Assembly: GCF_000739375.1 (NCBI RefSeq)
Contig: NZ_CP006704.1
Span: 2,046,001-2,110,000 of the forward strand
Direction of reading: 5' to 3'
Length of the DNA stretch: 64,000 bases
Source of the DNA: Comamonas testosteroni TK102
Lineage (GTDB): Bacteria > Pseudomonadota > Gammaproteobacteria > Burkholderiales > Burkholderiaceae_C
The notes beneath the pieces were generated by a model. That model was not told the origin of the DNA and ran no database searches. It saw only the letters and a program-made list of their open reading frames with translations. This document shows, piece after piece, positions 44,995 to 53,030 of the stretch (its first letter is position 1; each line of letters starts with the position of its first letter). Position numbers and translations under genes: made by a program.

Positions 44995-45368
44995 CATGTA
45001 TGCCTCAGATCTGCATGGATATCGATATATCCGGATGTGTGCCTGAGGACCTGTGAAATATGAGGAAGTCAGTACGGGTCGAGATTGTGTATTGCGTGAC
45101 GCACTGCCCATCGGCTTCAGGAGCTTGATTTTCTTCGGAATGAGGCCTGGGGTACCTGTTCTTTGGCTCATGCCGCCGCCATCTGAATGAGGAATATCTG
45201 GCGATCAACTTGACGGAGATCGATCTGGGAGGCGCTGAAGAACAGCATTTGAGAAACACGAACACTCAAGGCTGGTGCTGTGTGAATCTTGTTACTTTGG
45301 GTAAAACCGTTTAGAGCTAGGGATGACTTCGCGTAAGTTGAAGGATCATTCTTACAAACGGGAGGAAC
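44995..45368. other. Gap with no supported gene
   Basis: Short minus-strand frames exist (for example 44977-45171) but run into the terminator and have no ribosome site. The last 60 bases lead into a good GGAGG ribosome site for the next gene. I see nothing else here. Confidence 0.4.
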
Positions 45369-45752
45369 ATGCCAATTCCAGGAACGCCTGCGCCATTTGA
45401 TTTAAAGCTGCATGACTGGCTGAGCAAGATTGAAGCCGCAAAGCCATGTCATTGTCAGCAGGACGCGCATGATCTGATCATGAGTTTGTGGGCGCAAACT
45501 CATCTTGAGGGCGGTGCTCCTGAAGTGCTTGTACAGGCTTTGCTGAACAGAAAGCTCTGTATCGAAGATGGTTGGCAGGGTCTGGACTCCGATGTCGCGT
45601 TTACCGATATTGACGCGAATGTTTCGGTACGAGTCCATCTGCATATGGATGGAAGTGTCGTCATTCAATCGATCGAAGAAGATGCGCCCCAGATTCTGGG
45701 TGTGCTGCCAGCTGCGCCACAAGACCAGTTGGTGTCGGTAAGAGTTGGATGA
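45369..45752 (+). CDS. Hypothetical protein, 127 residues
   Basis: The start has GGGAGG six bases upstream. The product is a soluble alpha/beta-looking protein without signal sequence or membrane segment. It has a CHC motif near residue 27 and a strand-rich middle (SVRVHLHMDGSVVIQS). I do not recognise a family. A hairpin follows the stop, so it is probably a single-gene unit within the stress-type region. Confidence 0.7.
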   Translation: MPIPGTPAPFDLKLHDWLSKIEAAKPCHCQQDAHDLIMSLWAQTHLEGGAPEVLVQALLNRKLCIEDGWQGLDSDVAFTDIDANVSVRVHLHMDGSVVIQSIEEDAPQILGVLPAAPQDQLVSVRVG

Positions 45753-45763
45753 ACCCATAAAAG

Positions 45764-45781
45764 TGCCCGCCGAAGCGGGCA
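45764..45781 (+). terminator. Hairpin terminator after the 127-residue gene
   Basis: A perfect 7-bp stem, TGCCCGC with GCGGGCA, closes a CGAA tetraloop. It is followed by AATTTC, a weak T tract. Confidence 0.6.
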
Positions 45782-46015
45782 AATTTCAGGGTCGTATCAA
45801 GCAGTCCTTCAGCGTGGGCAGTCAATGCATTTGAATACTAGGCGATGGCTTTGTTTCCTCGCCGAGTTGCCGCTTATTGCATTTGCACTGCTGCTGATTG
45901 AAATTCGGACTCTTGATAGGTTGCCCCATCTGTAGCGGCCAGTAAAGGCTTCGATACTGCTTGTTTGTCAAAGGGTGGCAAACATCTTCAAGCTCACTGG
46001 TCGCGTTATCACGTC

Positions 46016-46165
46016 CTATTTTGCCTGTTGCTGCTTCTGCTGACCCTGCTGCTGCCCAGGCTGTTGCTGCTTTGGGGCTTGCTGCTGTTGCTGCTTTTTT
46101 TGCTGATCCGCCGCGTTTTGACCTTGTTGATTCACGTTGTTCTGCTGGTTGTTTTGCTGTTGCAT
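46016..46165 (-). CDS. Q/N-rich 49-residue peptide
   Basis: The ATG at 46165 has AAGGA eight bases upstream on the minus strand. The 49-residue product contains 26 Gln and 6 Asn by my count, in short runs broken by Gly, Ala, Pro and Lys, and ends QQQAK before a TAG. The opposite strand reads as a long Leu run, which is the shadow of this gene. It has no signal sequence or hydrophobic segment and should be fully disordered, with prion-like composition. It lies in the stress-type region beside other tiny low-complexity genes. Function unknown. Confidence 0.6.
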   Translation of the reverse strand: MQQQNNQQNNVNQQGQNAADQQKKQQQQQAPKQQQPGQQQGQQKQQQAK

Positions 46166-46221
46166 AACTCTAGTCCTTCAGTTGAGGTGAACAACAAGCG
46201 GTTGCTTGCTGTGGTTCAAGC

Positions 46222-46233
46222 ATGACGCGTCAT
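46222..46233. promoter_or_regulatory. Perfect 12-bp palindrome ATGACGCGTCAT
   Basis: It lies in the 195-base region between the divergent Q-rich and Pro-rich small genes, a natural place for a shared operator. No regulator can be named. Confidence 0.35.
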
Positions 46234-46360
46234 CAAAAACCACTTTGTAGGAAGTCGAAGACCAAACCTGTCTTTTGTAACGATGATCGCCATCGACCAG
46301 GCTCTGCCATTTACTTGCTTCAGCAGCGACAGTAAGGTGGGATGAAGTCCAAGGAGACAG

Positions 46361-46525
46361 GTCATGAAAATTCTGAATGCGACCGGCCCCGATGCCCCCA
46401 ATCTCCCCCCGCTTGAGGATCCGAATCGGCCTCCAGGTGTTGCTCCCTCCAAGCCCAAGCCGATCGATCCTCCCCAGGATGTTCCTCCGGTGCAGCTTCC
46501 GCCAGAACCTGCGCCCCAGCCCTGA
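46361..46525 (+). CDS. Pro-rich 54-residue protein
   Basis: The ATG at 46361 has AAGGAG eight bases upstream. The 54-residue product is about one third proline, with Pro-Pro pairs in short acidic and basic contexts (PPLEDPNRPPG), and is predicted disordered without a signal sequence. It ends 12 bases before the next gene, whose AAGGAGG site begins at this gene's stop codon, so the two are one operon. I recognise no function. Confidence 0.6.
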   Translation, partial: VMKILNATGPDAPNLPPLEDPNRPPGVAPSKPKPIDPPQDVPPVQLPPEPAPQP

Positions 46526-46537
46526 AGGAGGCCGCAG

Positions 46538-46729
46538 ATGCCAAGAGGGGACAAGTCCAAATACACGGACAAGCAGAAGCGCCAGGCTGCACATATCGAA
46601 GAGAGCTATGAGGAGCGGGGAGTGAGCGAAAAAAGAGCCCAAGAGATCGCCTGGGCCACGGTGAACAAAGAGTCCGGGGGCGGGAAAAAGTCCGGCTCGG
46701 GCAGAGCCAAGCCCCAATCCAAGCCATAG
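46538..46729 (+). CDS. Small basic protein often labelled plasmid stabilisation protein
   Basis: The 63-residue Lys/Gly-rich protein begins MPRGDKSKYTDKQKR and has an AEDIAWATVNKE-like core (here AQEIAWATVNKESGGGKKSG). This matches a widespread chromosomal family usually annotated as plasmid stabilisation protein or as stress-related, although no toxin or partition gene is nearby. It has an excellent AAGGAGG site. The low-complexity C-terminus is typical of the family. Cytoplasmic, perhaps nucleic-acid associated; function uncertain. Confidence 0.8.
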   Translation: MPRGDKSKYTDKQKRQAAHIEESYEERGVSEKRAQEIAWATVNKESGGGKKSGSGRAKPQSKP

Positions 46730-46749
46730 CGACGTCGGCTCAGATCAGC

Positions 46750-47060
46750 GTCTCATCAGACAAAGTTGAAGAGATGGCTCACAGTCTGCGGCACACTTTT
46801 GCAGGCATCTGCACAGGCTTGACGTAAGCGGGCGGGTGCTGTTTGCATTCATTGGCACATGCCTGGCCATCTCGCTGTTGCGAGCCATGGAGAACGCAGC
46901 GAGACATCAGATTGCTGCACAGTCAACATCCAGCATGAGGCAGCAGGTCATCATCTGCACATCGCTTTCCTTGAGGCAGGCATGCAAAGCATGAATCGCA
47001 AGCGGCGGTACAGCCGTTGCATTCATCAATGCAGGCCTGGTAGGGGTTGGTTGAAATCAA
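46750..47060 (-). pseudogene. Decayed DUF326/Csp-like four-helix Cys-rich (copper-storage type) gene
   Basis: Read on the minus strand from a TTG at 47060, the frame gives PYQACIDECNGCTAACDSC, the first Cys-rich helix of DUF326/copper storage proteins. A shift near 46972-46985 moves the continuation to another frame with MMTCCLMLDVDCAAI. A TGA near 46909 follows, where the family has Cys, then MARNSEMARH. The last helices (Cys-x3-Cys patterns, for example ACANEC and KCAADCE) are spread over further frames at about 46776-46865. At least two frameshifts plus a stop make this a pseudogene. An intact version would bind many Cu(I) ions with the Cys lining of a four-helix bundle. Identification rests on the pattern, not a search. 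Confidence 0.7.
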
Positions 47061-47094
47061 GGCAGACTCTTTCCAAAGCAGCGAAGAAAGAGAC

Positions 47095-47934
47095 TCAGTG
47101 AGCCTTGATGAAATCGATCAGCGCCCGATTGAACTCCCGGGCATGCGAGAGATTGCAGCCGTGCGGCCCGTTCTTGATGATATGGATGTGACTGCCTCTC
47201 ACTGCATCGTGGGTTCTGGCCCCGCTGACCTCCAGAGGAACAATGCGGTCGCTGTCGCCATGAATGATGAGCGTAGGCACATCAATTTTCTGCAGATTGT
47301 CGCGGAAGTCGGTTCTCGAGAAGGAACCGATGCAGGCATGGGTTGCCTTCGCCGAGGCAAATGCCGCAATCGTCCTGGCGTACTCGCGCTGTGCCTCGCT
47401 GACCAGCAAGCTGTCTGGCGCATTCGAGAAGAATTTCTGCGTGAATTCATCCAGAAAACTCAGACGATCCTGGAGCACGGCCTGCTCCTTCTTCGCAACG
47501 TCCGCTTCGGAGACCGCTCCTTGCGGGTTCGTCTCGCACTTGAGAAGGAACGGTGGAACAGCCGCTGCGAACACCGCACATCGGATAAAGGCGGTGCCGT
47601 AGGTCCCGATGTAGCGAGCCACTTCGCCGCCGCCCATGGAGAAGCCCACCAAGCAGACTTTCTCCAGTTCAAGCTCCGTGATCAGCTCATTGAGGTCTCT
47701 GGCCAGCGAGTCGTAGTCGTAGCCACCCCAGGGTTGGGAGGAGGCGCCAAAGCCTCGTCGGTCATAGGCAATCACCCTGAATCCGGCATCAACCAGATCG
47801 GCAATCTGAGGCTCCCAGGTGCGTGCGCTCAGAGGCCAGCCATGAATGAGCACAACGGGCGGACCACTCCCAAAGTCTTGATAGTGCAGTTTTAGGGGCC
47901 TGGAATTGGATTGGGAAATATCAAGGTATGGCAT
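47095..47934 (-). CDS. Alpha/beta hydrolase, non-heme haloperoxidase/esterase type
   Basis: The 279-residue protein has the oxyanion motif HGWPLS near residue 33, the nucleophile elbow GFSMGGG near 101, an acid in GDSDRIVP and a C-terminal catalytic His in HGCNLSHAREF. This is the cofactor-free chloroperoxidase/arylesterase group, cytoplasmic enzymes whose natural substrates are mostly unknown. The start at 47934 has AGGAG five bases upstream; the longer frame to 48147 overlaps the next gene and is not used. The gene is in the same direction as the 47978-48229 gene and 43 bases downstream of it. Confidence 0.92.
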   Translation of the reverse strand: MPYLDISQSNSRPLKLHYQDFGSGPPVVLIHGWPLSARTWEPQIADLVDAGFRVIAYDRRGFGASSQPWGGYDYDSLARDLNELITELELEKVCLVGFSMGGGEVARYIGTYGTAFIRCAVFAAAVPPFLLKCETNPQGAVSEADVAKKEQAVLQDRLSFLDEFTQKFFSNAPDSLLVSEAQREYARTIAAFASAKATHACIGSFSRTDFRDNLQKIDVPTLIIHGDSDRIVPLEVSGARTHDAVRGSHIHIIKNGPHGCNLSHAREFNRALIDFIKAH

Positions 47935-47977
47935 CGGATCTCCTGTGTAGTGACGGTCATGCAAGACCTGAGCTGGA

Positions 47978-48229
47978 CTAGGTCGTTCTTCGGCTACCCA
48001 AGGGGCGTCCATCGCTGGCCCTGGCATCGGTATCGACCAGACCTCTTTTGAGGTCGTTGTGGGCTTGCTCCATCTCCGGGTGAACATTGCCGCCGGTTGC
48101 ATGCAATGACTGATCCCGCTCGTGCGGCAACTGGGACTCGTTGCCATGTGCCCCCGAGTCGCCCTTTTTCCTGAGGTTTACCTTGGCTTCGTCAGGGCTT
48201 GCCACCGTCAAATGGTCTTTCGGTTTCAT
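47978..48229 (-). CDS. Small hydrophilic stress-type protein, hypothetical
   Basis: The 83-residue product begins MKPKDHLTVASPDE. It has a strong AGGAGG site before the ATG at 48229, so the longer frame to 48391 is not needed. It is rich in charged residues, His and Gly, with LPHERDQS and GRPLGSRR segments, and is predicted disordered. I recognise it only as a type of small protein often found near stress genes in Comamonadaceae. Likely co-transcribed with the hydrolase. Confidence 0.65.
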   Translation of the reverse strand: MKPKDHLTVASPDEAKVNLRKKGDSGAHGNESQLPHERDQSLHATGGNVHPEMEQAHNDLKRGLVDTDARASDGRPLGSRRTT

Positions 48230-48582
48230 AAGCGCCTCCTTTCGAAACCTCAGTCTGGTGTAGTGACCAGGAGTGCCGTGTAGTCCATGCGACAAGACAT
48301 GTTCGAAGCTGTGAATGACGTGTCCAGATGCTATGGGTCGATTCACGGATTCAGCGTCGAGAGGTTCGAAGTCGCTTGCCATGACAAACACCGCATACCC
48401 CGCACCGACCGGGCATGCGCGGGGCCGGCCTGTTCACGAGGAGGGTTCTGATCCTCAGTTTGAGTGATGAGGACGTCGTTGCCTCAGGTCACATTTCAGA
48501 TTGCCAGGCCCGGGCTCGGCCTACAGCAACTCCAAGCTCGTGTGCTTACTCTGAACCTCACATGTTCACGAAAGGAGCTCAC
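48230..48582. other. Divergent promoter region between small stress-type genes
   Basis: No supported gene. Open frames extend both neighbours upstream, but both have strong ribosome sites at their inner ATGs. I see no clear -35/-10 pair. Confidence 0.4.
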
Positions 48583-48879
48583 ATGAGATTTCGAAAAGCG
48601 AATACCGCTGACCTCGCCAACGACCTGAGCCAGTTGCTGGATGACTTGAAGGAAGTCCTCGCCTCCAAGGGGCGCGATGCGGATCCGGCAGCGTCGCTGC
48701 TGTTCAGCAAGGCAGCATCAACGCTGGAGAAAGTGAGAACCGCCTCGTCCAATGCAGTTTGCGAATCCAAGGCCGCAGCGCAGGCTGCGGATGCCTATGT
48801 ACACGACTCACCCTGGCGTGCAGTGGGCGGGGCATTGGCGGTTGGCGCACTGATTGGATTGGTGCTCAGCCGGCGTTAA
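48583..48879 (+). CDS. DUF883 (YqjD/ElaB-type) membrane-anchored ribosome-associated protein
   Basis: The 98-residue protein has a helical N-terminal region (DLANDLSQLLDDLKEVL), a central Ala-rich helix and a C-terminal membrane helix (AVGGALAVGALIGLVLSRR), as in DUF883 proteins. In E. coli the YqjD/ElaB group binds ribosomes at the inner membrane in stationary phase. AAAGGAG lies five bases before the ATG at 48583. A hairpin and a PRC-barrel gene follow within 65 bases, so they are likely one operon. Confidence 0.88.
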   Translation: MRFRKANTADLANDLSQLLDDLKEVLASKGRDADPAASLLFSKAASTLEKVRTASSNAVCESKAAAQAADAYVHDSPWRAVGGALAVGALIGLVLSRR

Positions 48880-48899
48880 GCAGTCGAAATTCTCAATAG

Positions 48900-48918
48900 C
48901 CACCGGGCTTCCCGGTGG
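48900..48918 (+). terminator. Intercistronic hairpin
   Basis: An 8-bp stem, CCACCGGG with CCCGGTGG, has a CTT loop and no T run. It lies between the DUF883 and PRC-barrel genes and is more likely a processing or stability hairpin than a full terminator. Confidence 0.5.
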
Positions 48919-48940
48919 TCGGTTCAAGCAAGGAGTTCAC

Positions 48941-49288
48941 ATGATCACCACATCCGCTCTCATTTCATCGTCCAAGGTGGACGGCACCAAGGTATATAAC
49001 CCGGCTGGCGAAAAGCTGGGCTCGATCGAGTCCTTGATGATCGACAAGATATCTGGCCAGGTTCGCTACGCCGTCATGGCGTTTGGCGGTTTCCTGGGGA
49101 TGGGTACTGATCGTCATCCATTGCCATGGAGCACTCTGAAATACGACGTGAATCAGGAGGGCTACGTTGTTTCCCTGTCCAAGGAACAACTGCGTGAAGG
49201 ACCTCGATATCCCGTGGACACCGTGCCCGAATACACCGATGAGTACGGAAGGCGTGTCCATGACTACTACGGCGTGCCGTGGATCTGA
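48941..49288 (+). CDS. PRC-barrel domain protein
   Basis: The 115-residue protein has a PRC-barrel at about residues 8-80, with the pattern KVYNPAGEKLGSIESLMIDK then RYAVMAFGGFLGMG. It ends in a Tyr/Asp-rich tail. PRC-barrels are small beta-barrels linked to RNA processing (RimM) or stress functions; stand-alone copies like this are common in stress gene sets. AAGGAG lies before the ATG. Function beyond the fold is unknown. Confidence 0.88.
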   Translation: MITTSALISSSKVDGTKVYNPAGEKLGSIESLMIDKISGQVRYAVMAFGGFLGMGTDRHPLPWSTLKYDVNQEGYVVSLSKEQLREGPRYPVDTVPEYTDEYGRRVHDYYGVPWI

Positions 49289-49372
49289 ATCAGCCCGGCA
49301 CTGCAGCGCTCATTGTCGTGAGCGCTTCACACCAGCCGCCTCTGCCGATGCGGCTCTTTCAAGGAGTTTGTT

Positions 49373-49696
49373 ATGAACGGCAATCAGCATTCCGCAGCCA
49401 GTACCACGGAATATTGCGCAAACGACAAGCCCTCAGAGAACAAGGCATCTGAGCCGACCGTCATTGCCGAACAGCATAGAAGTGAGTCCGCGACCCCCAA
49501 GAACATGGCTGGGAATGCAGTTGCCAGCACGCCGCCTGCTGTGCCTGAGCAGCCAGCCAATCCCCATCCATCGCAGCAGCCACAATATCCTGCGGATCCG
49601 ATGGACCCCTCCGATCCCAATAGCCCGAATCCGATCGAAGGCGGAAGGGAGGAGCTATTCCCCAGGGAACCTGCCAAGCAGCCTCCCAACGAGTAG
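49373..49696 (+). CDS. Disordered Pro/Ser-rich protein, hypothetical
   Basis: The 107-residue product is poor in hydrophobic residues and Pro/Ser/Ala/Asn-rich. It has PMDPSDPNSPNPIEGG near its C-terminus and no signal sequence. An AAGGAG ribosome site precedes the ATG. It follows the PRC-barrel gene by 84 bases on the same strand and closes the stress-type region. No family recognised. Confidence 0.65.
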   Translation: MNGNQHSAASTTEYCANDKPSENKASEPTVIAEQHRSESATPKNMAGNAVASTPPAVPEQPANPHPSQQPQYPADPMDPSDPNSPNPIEGGREELFPREPAKQPPNE

Positions 49697-49880
49697 TTCT
49701 TGCGTGCGCTGAAGATCGATGGCTGTTGGACAGAGAAGATAAGGCGGCGGCAACCGCTTGCACGTGCAGCATGCCGGACCGAGTGCAGCGGCTGCACGGG
49801 GGCAATGCTTGGAGCCCGCCAGTATGGCAGGCCCCGGGGAACCGGGACGGAAACTCCTGTTGCCGGCCCGAGCTGCTCGC

Positions 49881-52067
49881 TCAATAGCGATAGCTGGCAG
49901 TCAGCAGGAAGTTGCGGCGTTCGCCGTAGAAGCAGTCGCCACGCGACAGACATTGGGTGATCACCACCTTGTCGCCGATATTGTTGGCATGCAGTGCCAG
50001 GCGCCAGTCGCCAGCGTCATAGGCCACCATCGCGTCGGCCAGCAGGGCAGAGGGCGTGTCGATGGCAGAGGTGCCGCTCCACTGCGGCCCGATATAGCGC
50101 AGGCCCGCGCCAACGCTCCAGCCGCCGCGGCCCTGGGCCGCAAAGCGGTGCATTAGCCAGCTCGATGCCATATGGCGTGATACCGCTGCTACACGCTGGC
50201 CCTGGTCGCCAGCGTTGCTGCGGCTGATCTTGGCGTCGGTATAGGCGTAGGCCAGTGTCCAGTCCCAGTTTCTGGCCAGGCTGGCGATCAGCTCGGCTTC
50301 AAAGCCCTGGGTTTTGACCTCGCCCAGCTGCAGGCTGTTGAGTGGGTTGGCTGGGTCATTGGTCTTGCGATTCTGTTCGCGCAGTCCATAGACCGCGGCA
50401 TAGCCAGACAGACCTTTGCCCTCCGGAATCCATTTGACGCCGGCTTCCAGCTGTTTGCCGCGTTGGGGCTTGAACGGCGTGCCATAGAAATCCACACCGC
50501 CCAGTGGCTGGAAGGATTCCGTATAGCTGACATACGGTGCCCAGCCGCCGCCGGCCTGGTAGGTCACGCCCAGGCGCTTGGTGGTGGCAGAGTCGTCGGC
50601 AGCCGCAGCCGGGCGACCTTCGGTCTCGGTTTTGGCCTTGTCGTGACGCAGGCCCACCGTCGCGGTCCAGGGGCCCCAGCGCAACTGATCTTGCAGATAG
50701 AAACCGAGCTGGCGCTGTGCCACGTTGGGCGCACGTACCAGCTGGGAGGCCGAGGGCGGCATGAACGTGCCATACACGGGGTTGTAGACATCCAGGGCTG
50801 TGCCTGGCCCGCGCCAGTTGGACTGGTTGCTGGTGTTGCGCTGCCAGTCCATGCCGGCCAGCAACTGGTGTTGTACCTCGCCGGTCTGCAGCAGGCCTTC
50901 GAGCTGCGTGTCGACCAGCAGCATGCGTCCGCCGTTGATCTGCCATACGGCATCGCGCTGTACGGTGCGGCCATTGGCGTCAAACACCGGGCGAGCAGGG
51001 CGGCCGGTGGCTGCATTGGCGGCAAAGCTGGTGTAGAGCGTACGGTAGTCCACTTCGCTGATGGTGCGGCGCAGGTTCTGGCGCAGTGTCCATTGCGAGT
51101 TCAGGCGGTGGCTGAACAGATAGCCAAAGGATTTGTTTTCGGAGTCGTACTTGTCCCAGCCTGGTTCGCTGATAAAGGTGCGGGTAGGAATCTGTCCGTA
51201 GGGGCTGGGCAGGCGCGTGCCCTGCCAGGGAAAGAACTGGGTGATGGAGCCGCTCTTGTCCTTCTGGTACAGGGCTTGCAGCGTGAGCGAGGTATCGGTG
51301 CTGGGACGATAGGTCAGGGAGGGCGCAATCACCACGCGGTCGTCCTTGACGTGGTCGACCTGGGTGTTGCTGTCGCGGCCCACGGCCACCAGGCGATAAA
51401 GCCACTTGCCTTCCTCGTCTATGGCGCCGGTCATGTCGCTGGCAATCTGCTTGCGACCGTGGCTTCCAAGCTGAATCTGCACCTCATTCAGCCGCTCGGC
51501 CTGCGGGCGCTTGCTGGTCAGGTTGAGCACGCCGCCCACGCTGCCCTGGCCGTAGAGCACGGAGGAAGGGCCGCGCAGAAACTCCACGCGCTCCAGCGTG
51601 TAGGGCTCGACCTTGATGTTGTTGTAGGTGCCGTAAGTGCGCAGCAATCCGTCCTGGTACTGGCTGACATCGCCGCCGCGCGCCTTGAAGGAGTCCACGC
51701 GGTTGTCGAAATAGCTGGAGTTGATGCCCGCCGTATAACGTGTGGTTTCACGCAGGGTAGTCACCCCCTGGGCCTCGAACTGGTCGCGCGTGACCACGCT
51801 GATCGATTGCGGCGTTTCGATCAGGGGCGTATCTGTCTTGGTGGCCGAAATCGCCCGTCGTGCGACAAAGCCGGTGACCGGGCCTGTGGCGGTTTCGCCG
51901 GCCAGATTGTCTTGCACGGTAACAGGAGCGAGCGTGACTTCTGCATTGCTGTTGGTGCTGGTGGTGGAAGGCGGGGTCTGAGCCTGTGTGCCCAGGCTCA
52001 GACAGGCCAGGGTACTGAGCAAGGCCAGTGATCGTCGGTTGGTTACGCCGGGAAATGGGGAGTTCAT
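49881..52067 (-). CDS. TonB-dependent siderophore receptor
   Basis: The 728-residue protein has a signal sequence ending near TQAQ. A plug domain follows at about 75-190 with the siderophore-receptor patterns ETPQSISVVTR, LERVEFLRGPSSVLYG and GGVLNLTSKRP. A 22-strand barrel ends in the aromatic ASYRY, as required for outer membrane insertion. It resembles FhuA/FpvA-type ferric siderophore receptors, without an N-terminal signalling domain. It is the last gene of a minus-strand operon with DUF4198, DUF3325, PepSY and DUF3649 genes, a set known from iron-regulated loci. A Fur-like site lies upstream of the first gene. Confidence 0.94.
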   Translation of the reverse strand: MNSPFPGVTNRRSLALLSTLACLSLGTQAQTPPSTTSTNSNAEVTLAPVTVQDNLAGETATGPVTGFVARRAISATKTDTPLIETPQSISVVTRDQFEAQGVTTLRETTRYTAGINSSYFDNRVDSFKARGGDVSQYQDGLLRTYGTYNNIKVEPYTLERVEFLRGPSSVLYGQGSVGGVLNLTSKRPQAERLNEVQIQLGSHGRKQIASDMTGAIDEEGKWLYRLVAVGRDSNTQVDHVKDDRVVIAPSLTYRPSTDTSLTLQALYQKDKSGSITQFFPWQGTRLPSPYGQIPTRTFISEPGWDKYDSENKSFGYLFSHRLNSQWTLRQNLRRTISEVDYRTLYTSFAANAATGRPARPVFDANGRTVQRDAVWQINGGRMLLVDTQLEGLLQTGEVQHQLLAGMDWQRNTSNQSNWRGPGTALDVYNPVYGTFMPPSASQLVRAPNVAQRQLGFYLQDQLRWGPWTATVGLRHDKAKTETEGRPAAAADDSATTKRLGVTYQAGGGWAPYVSYTESFQPLGGVDFYGTPFKPQRGKQLEAGVKWIPEGKGLSGYAAVYGLREQNRKTNDPANPLNSLQLGEVKTQGFEAELIASLARNWDWTLAYAYTDAKISRSNAGDQGQRVAAVSRHMASSWLMHRFAAQGRGGWSVGAGLRYIGPQWSGTSAIDTPSALLADAMVAYDAGDWRLALHANNIGDKVVITQCLSRGDCFYGERRNFLLTASYRY

Positions 52068-52145
52068 GGTGCGGTTGTCAAATGGCTGCTACGGAGAAGG
52101 ACCGTCAGGGTTGGAGGGTTTGCTGGCGCGGCATGTGCTTGCATG

Positions 52146-52862
52146 TCAGGGCTTGGCGGCTGCAGGCAGGGCGGGTGATGGCATGCCGTCTTCGACGCTG
52201 AAGCTCAACGTGGTCACATAGCTGGCCTCGCCATAGCTCTTGCCTTGCGCCTCGCCGCCTTGCTTGTGGCTGTGATGCACCTCGGCCACATACAGTCCCT
52301 TCCAGGGCAGGGCAAAGTTGACGCGGCCTTGCTCGTCGCTTTGTGCCTCGCGCGACCAGCCTGACGGTGCGACGATCTGCACCTTGGTCTTGGGCAGTGC
52401 CATTCCATTGAAGCTCACCATGAGCTGCCCCGGCGTGCCTGTGGGCACCAGATCAAGGGCCTGGGCATTGACGGCCACGGCCTGTGCCGGCGTTGCCACC
52501 CAGCGGGCCGCAGGCACCCATAGCAGGGCTGGCTCATTGCGCTTGCTGCGGTCGATCAAGGGATAGGCGGCGCTGGCAAAAAGGGTTTGGGCCTGACTTG
52601 CGGCGTTGTAGCTGAAGCCTGTGGCATTTCGTTGGCCGCTCAGTTGCTGTGTACCGCTGGCTGTTTGCTGGGCCAGCGTGGGCGTGGCCAGAAATTTGTC
52701 CAGCGCACCGGGCGAAGTCTCGCGCAGGTTGTCGTTGAACTCGCCAAAGAACAGCTGGGCCTGGCCGCCATTGTTCTCCAGCCAGACCTGATGGGCCTGG
52801 GCCGTGCCAAGGCTGGCAAGCACAAAGGTGGCGAGGCCTAGGGCATGATGAAAGTGGCGCAT
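52146..52862 (-). CDS. DUF4198-type periplasmic protein of the iron operon
   Basis: The 238-residue protein has a signal sequence ending at AQAH followed by QVWLENNG, the mature start typical of DUF4198 proteins. It then has beta-rich Ig-like segments and a late HHSHKQGG cluster that could bind metal. AAGGAG precedes the ATG. Family members sit next to TonB receptors and metal uptake genes and are thought to bind metal or ligand in the periplasm. The exact role here is inference from context. Confidence 0.82.
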   Translation of the reverse strand: MRHFHHALGLATFVLASLGTAQAHQVWLENNGGQAQLFFGEFNDNLRETSPGALDKFLATPTLAQQTASGTQQLSGQRNATGFSYNAASQAQTLFASAAYPLIDRSKRNEPALLWVPAARWVATPAQAVAVNAQALDLVPTGTPGQLMVSFNGMALPKTKVQIVAPSGWSREAQSDEQGRVNFALPWKGLYVAEVHHSHKQGGEAQGKSYGEASYVTTLSFSVEDGMPSPALPAAAKP

Positions 52863-53030
52863 GAAAATCTCCTTGGATGCTGGTAGTTGAATGAAGGGCT
52901 ATGCTTGAGCGAAGACTGTCGGGCCGGTGTCCACACGCGAGTGCCGAGCCGAGGCGTGACCCTGCGCTTTCCTCGTGCTTGCGGGTCATCGATGGGCGGC
53001 GGCTGGCCCGGGCGGGTCCGGCTCGGTGTC

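Noticed and set aside
44977..45171. A 64-residue minus-strand frame
   Set aside because: Its end lies inside the strong terminator and it lacks a ribosome site.
45825..45935. A 36-residue hydrophobic frame (plus strand)
   Set aside because: It could be a small membrane peptide, but it has no ribosome site and nothing else to support it.
45965..46225. Plus-strand frame with a long Leu run that looks like a membrane protein
   Set aside because: It is the complement of the Q-rich gene at 46016-46165, which has the better ribosome site; CAG/CAA runs read as CTG/TTG on the other strand.
46538..46729. Plasmid origin or partition module suggested by the name of the small basic protein family
   Set aside because: No replication, partition, toxin or mobilisation gene is nearby, and the family is common on chromosomes.
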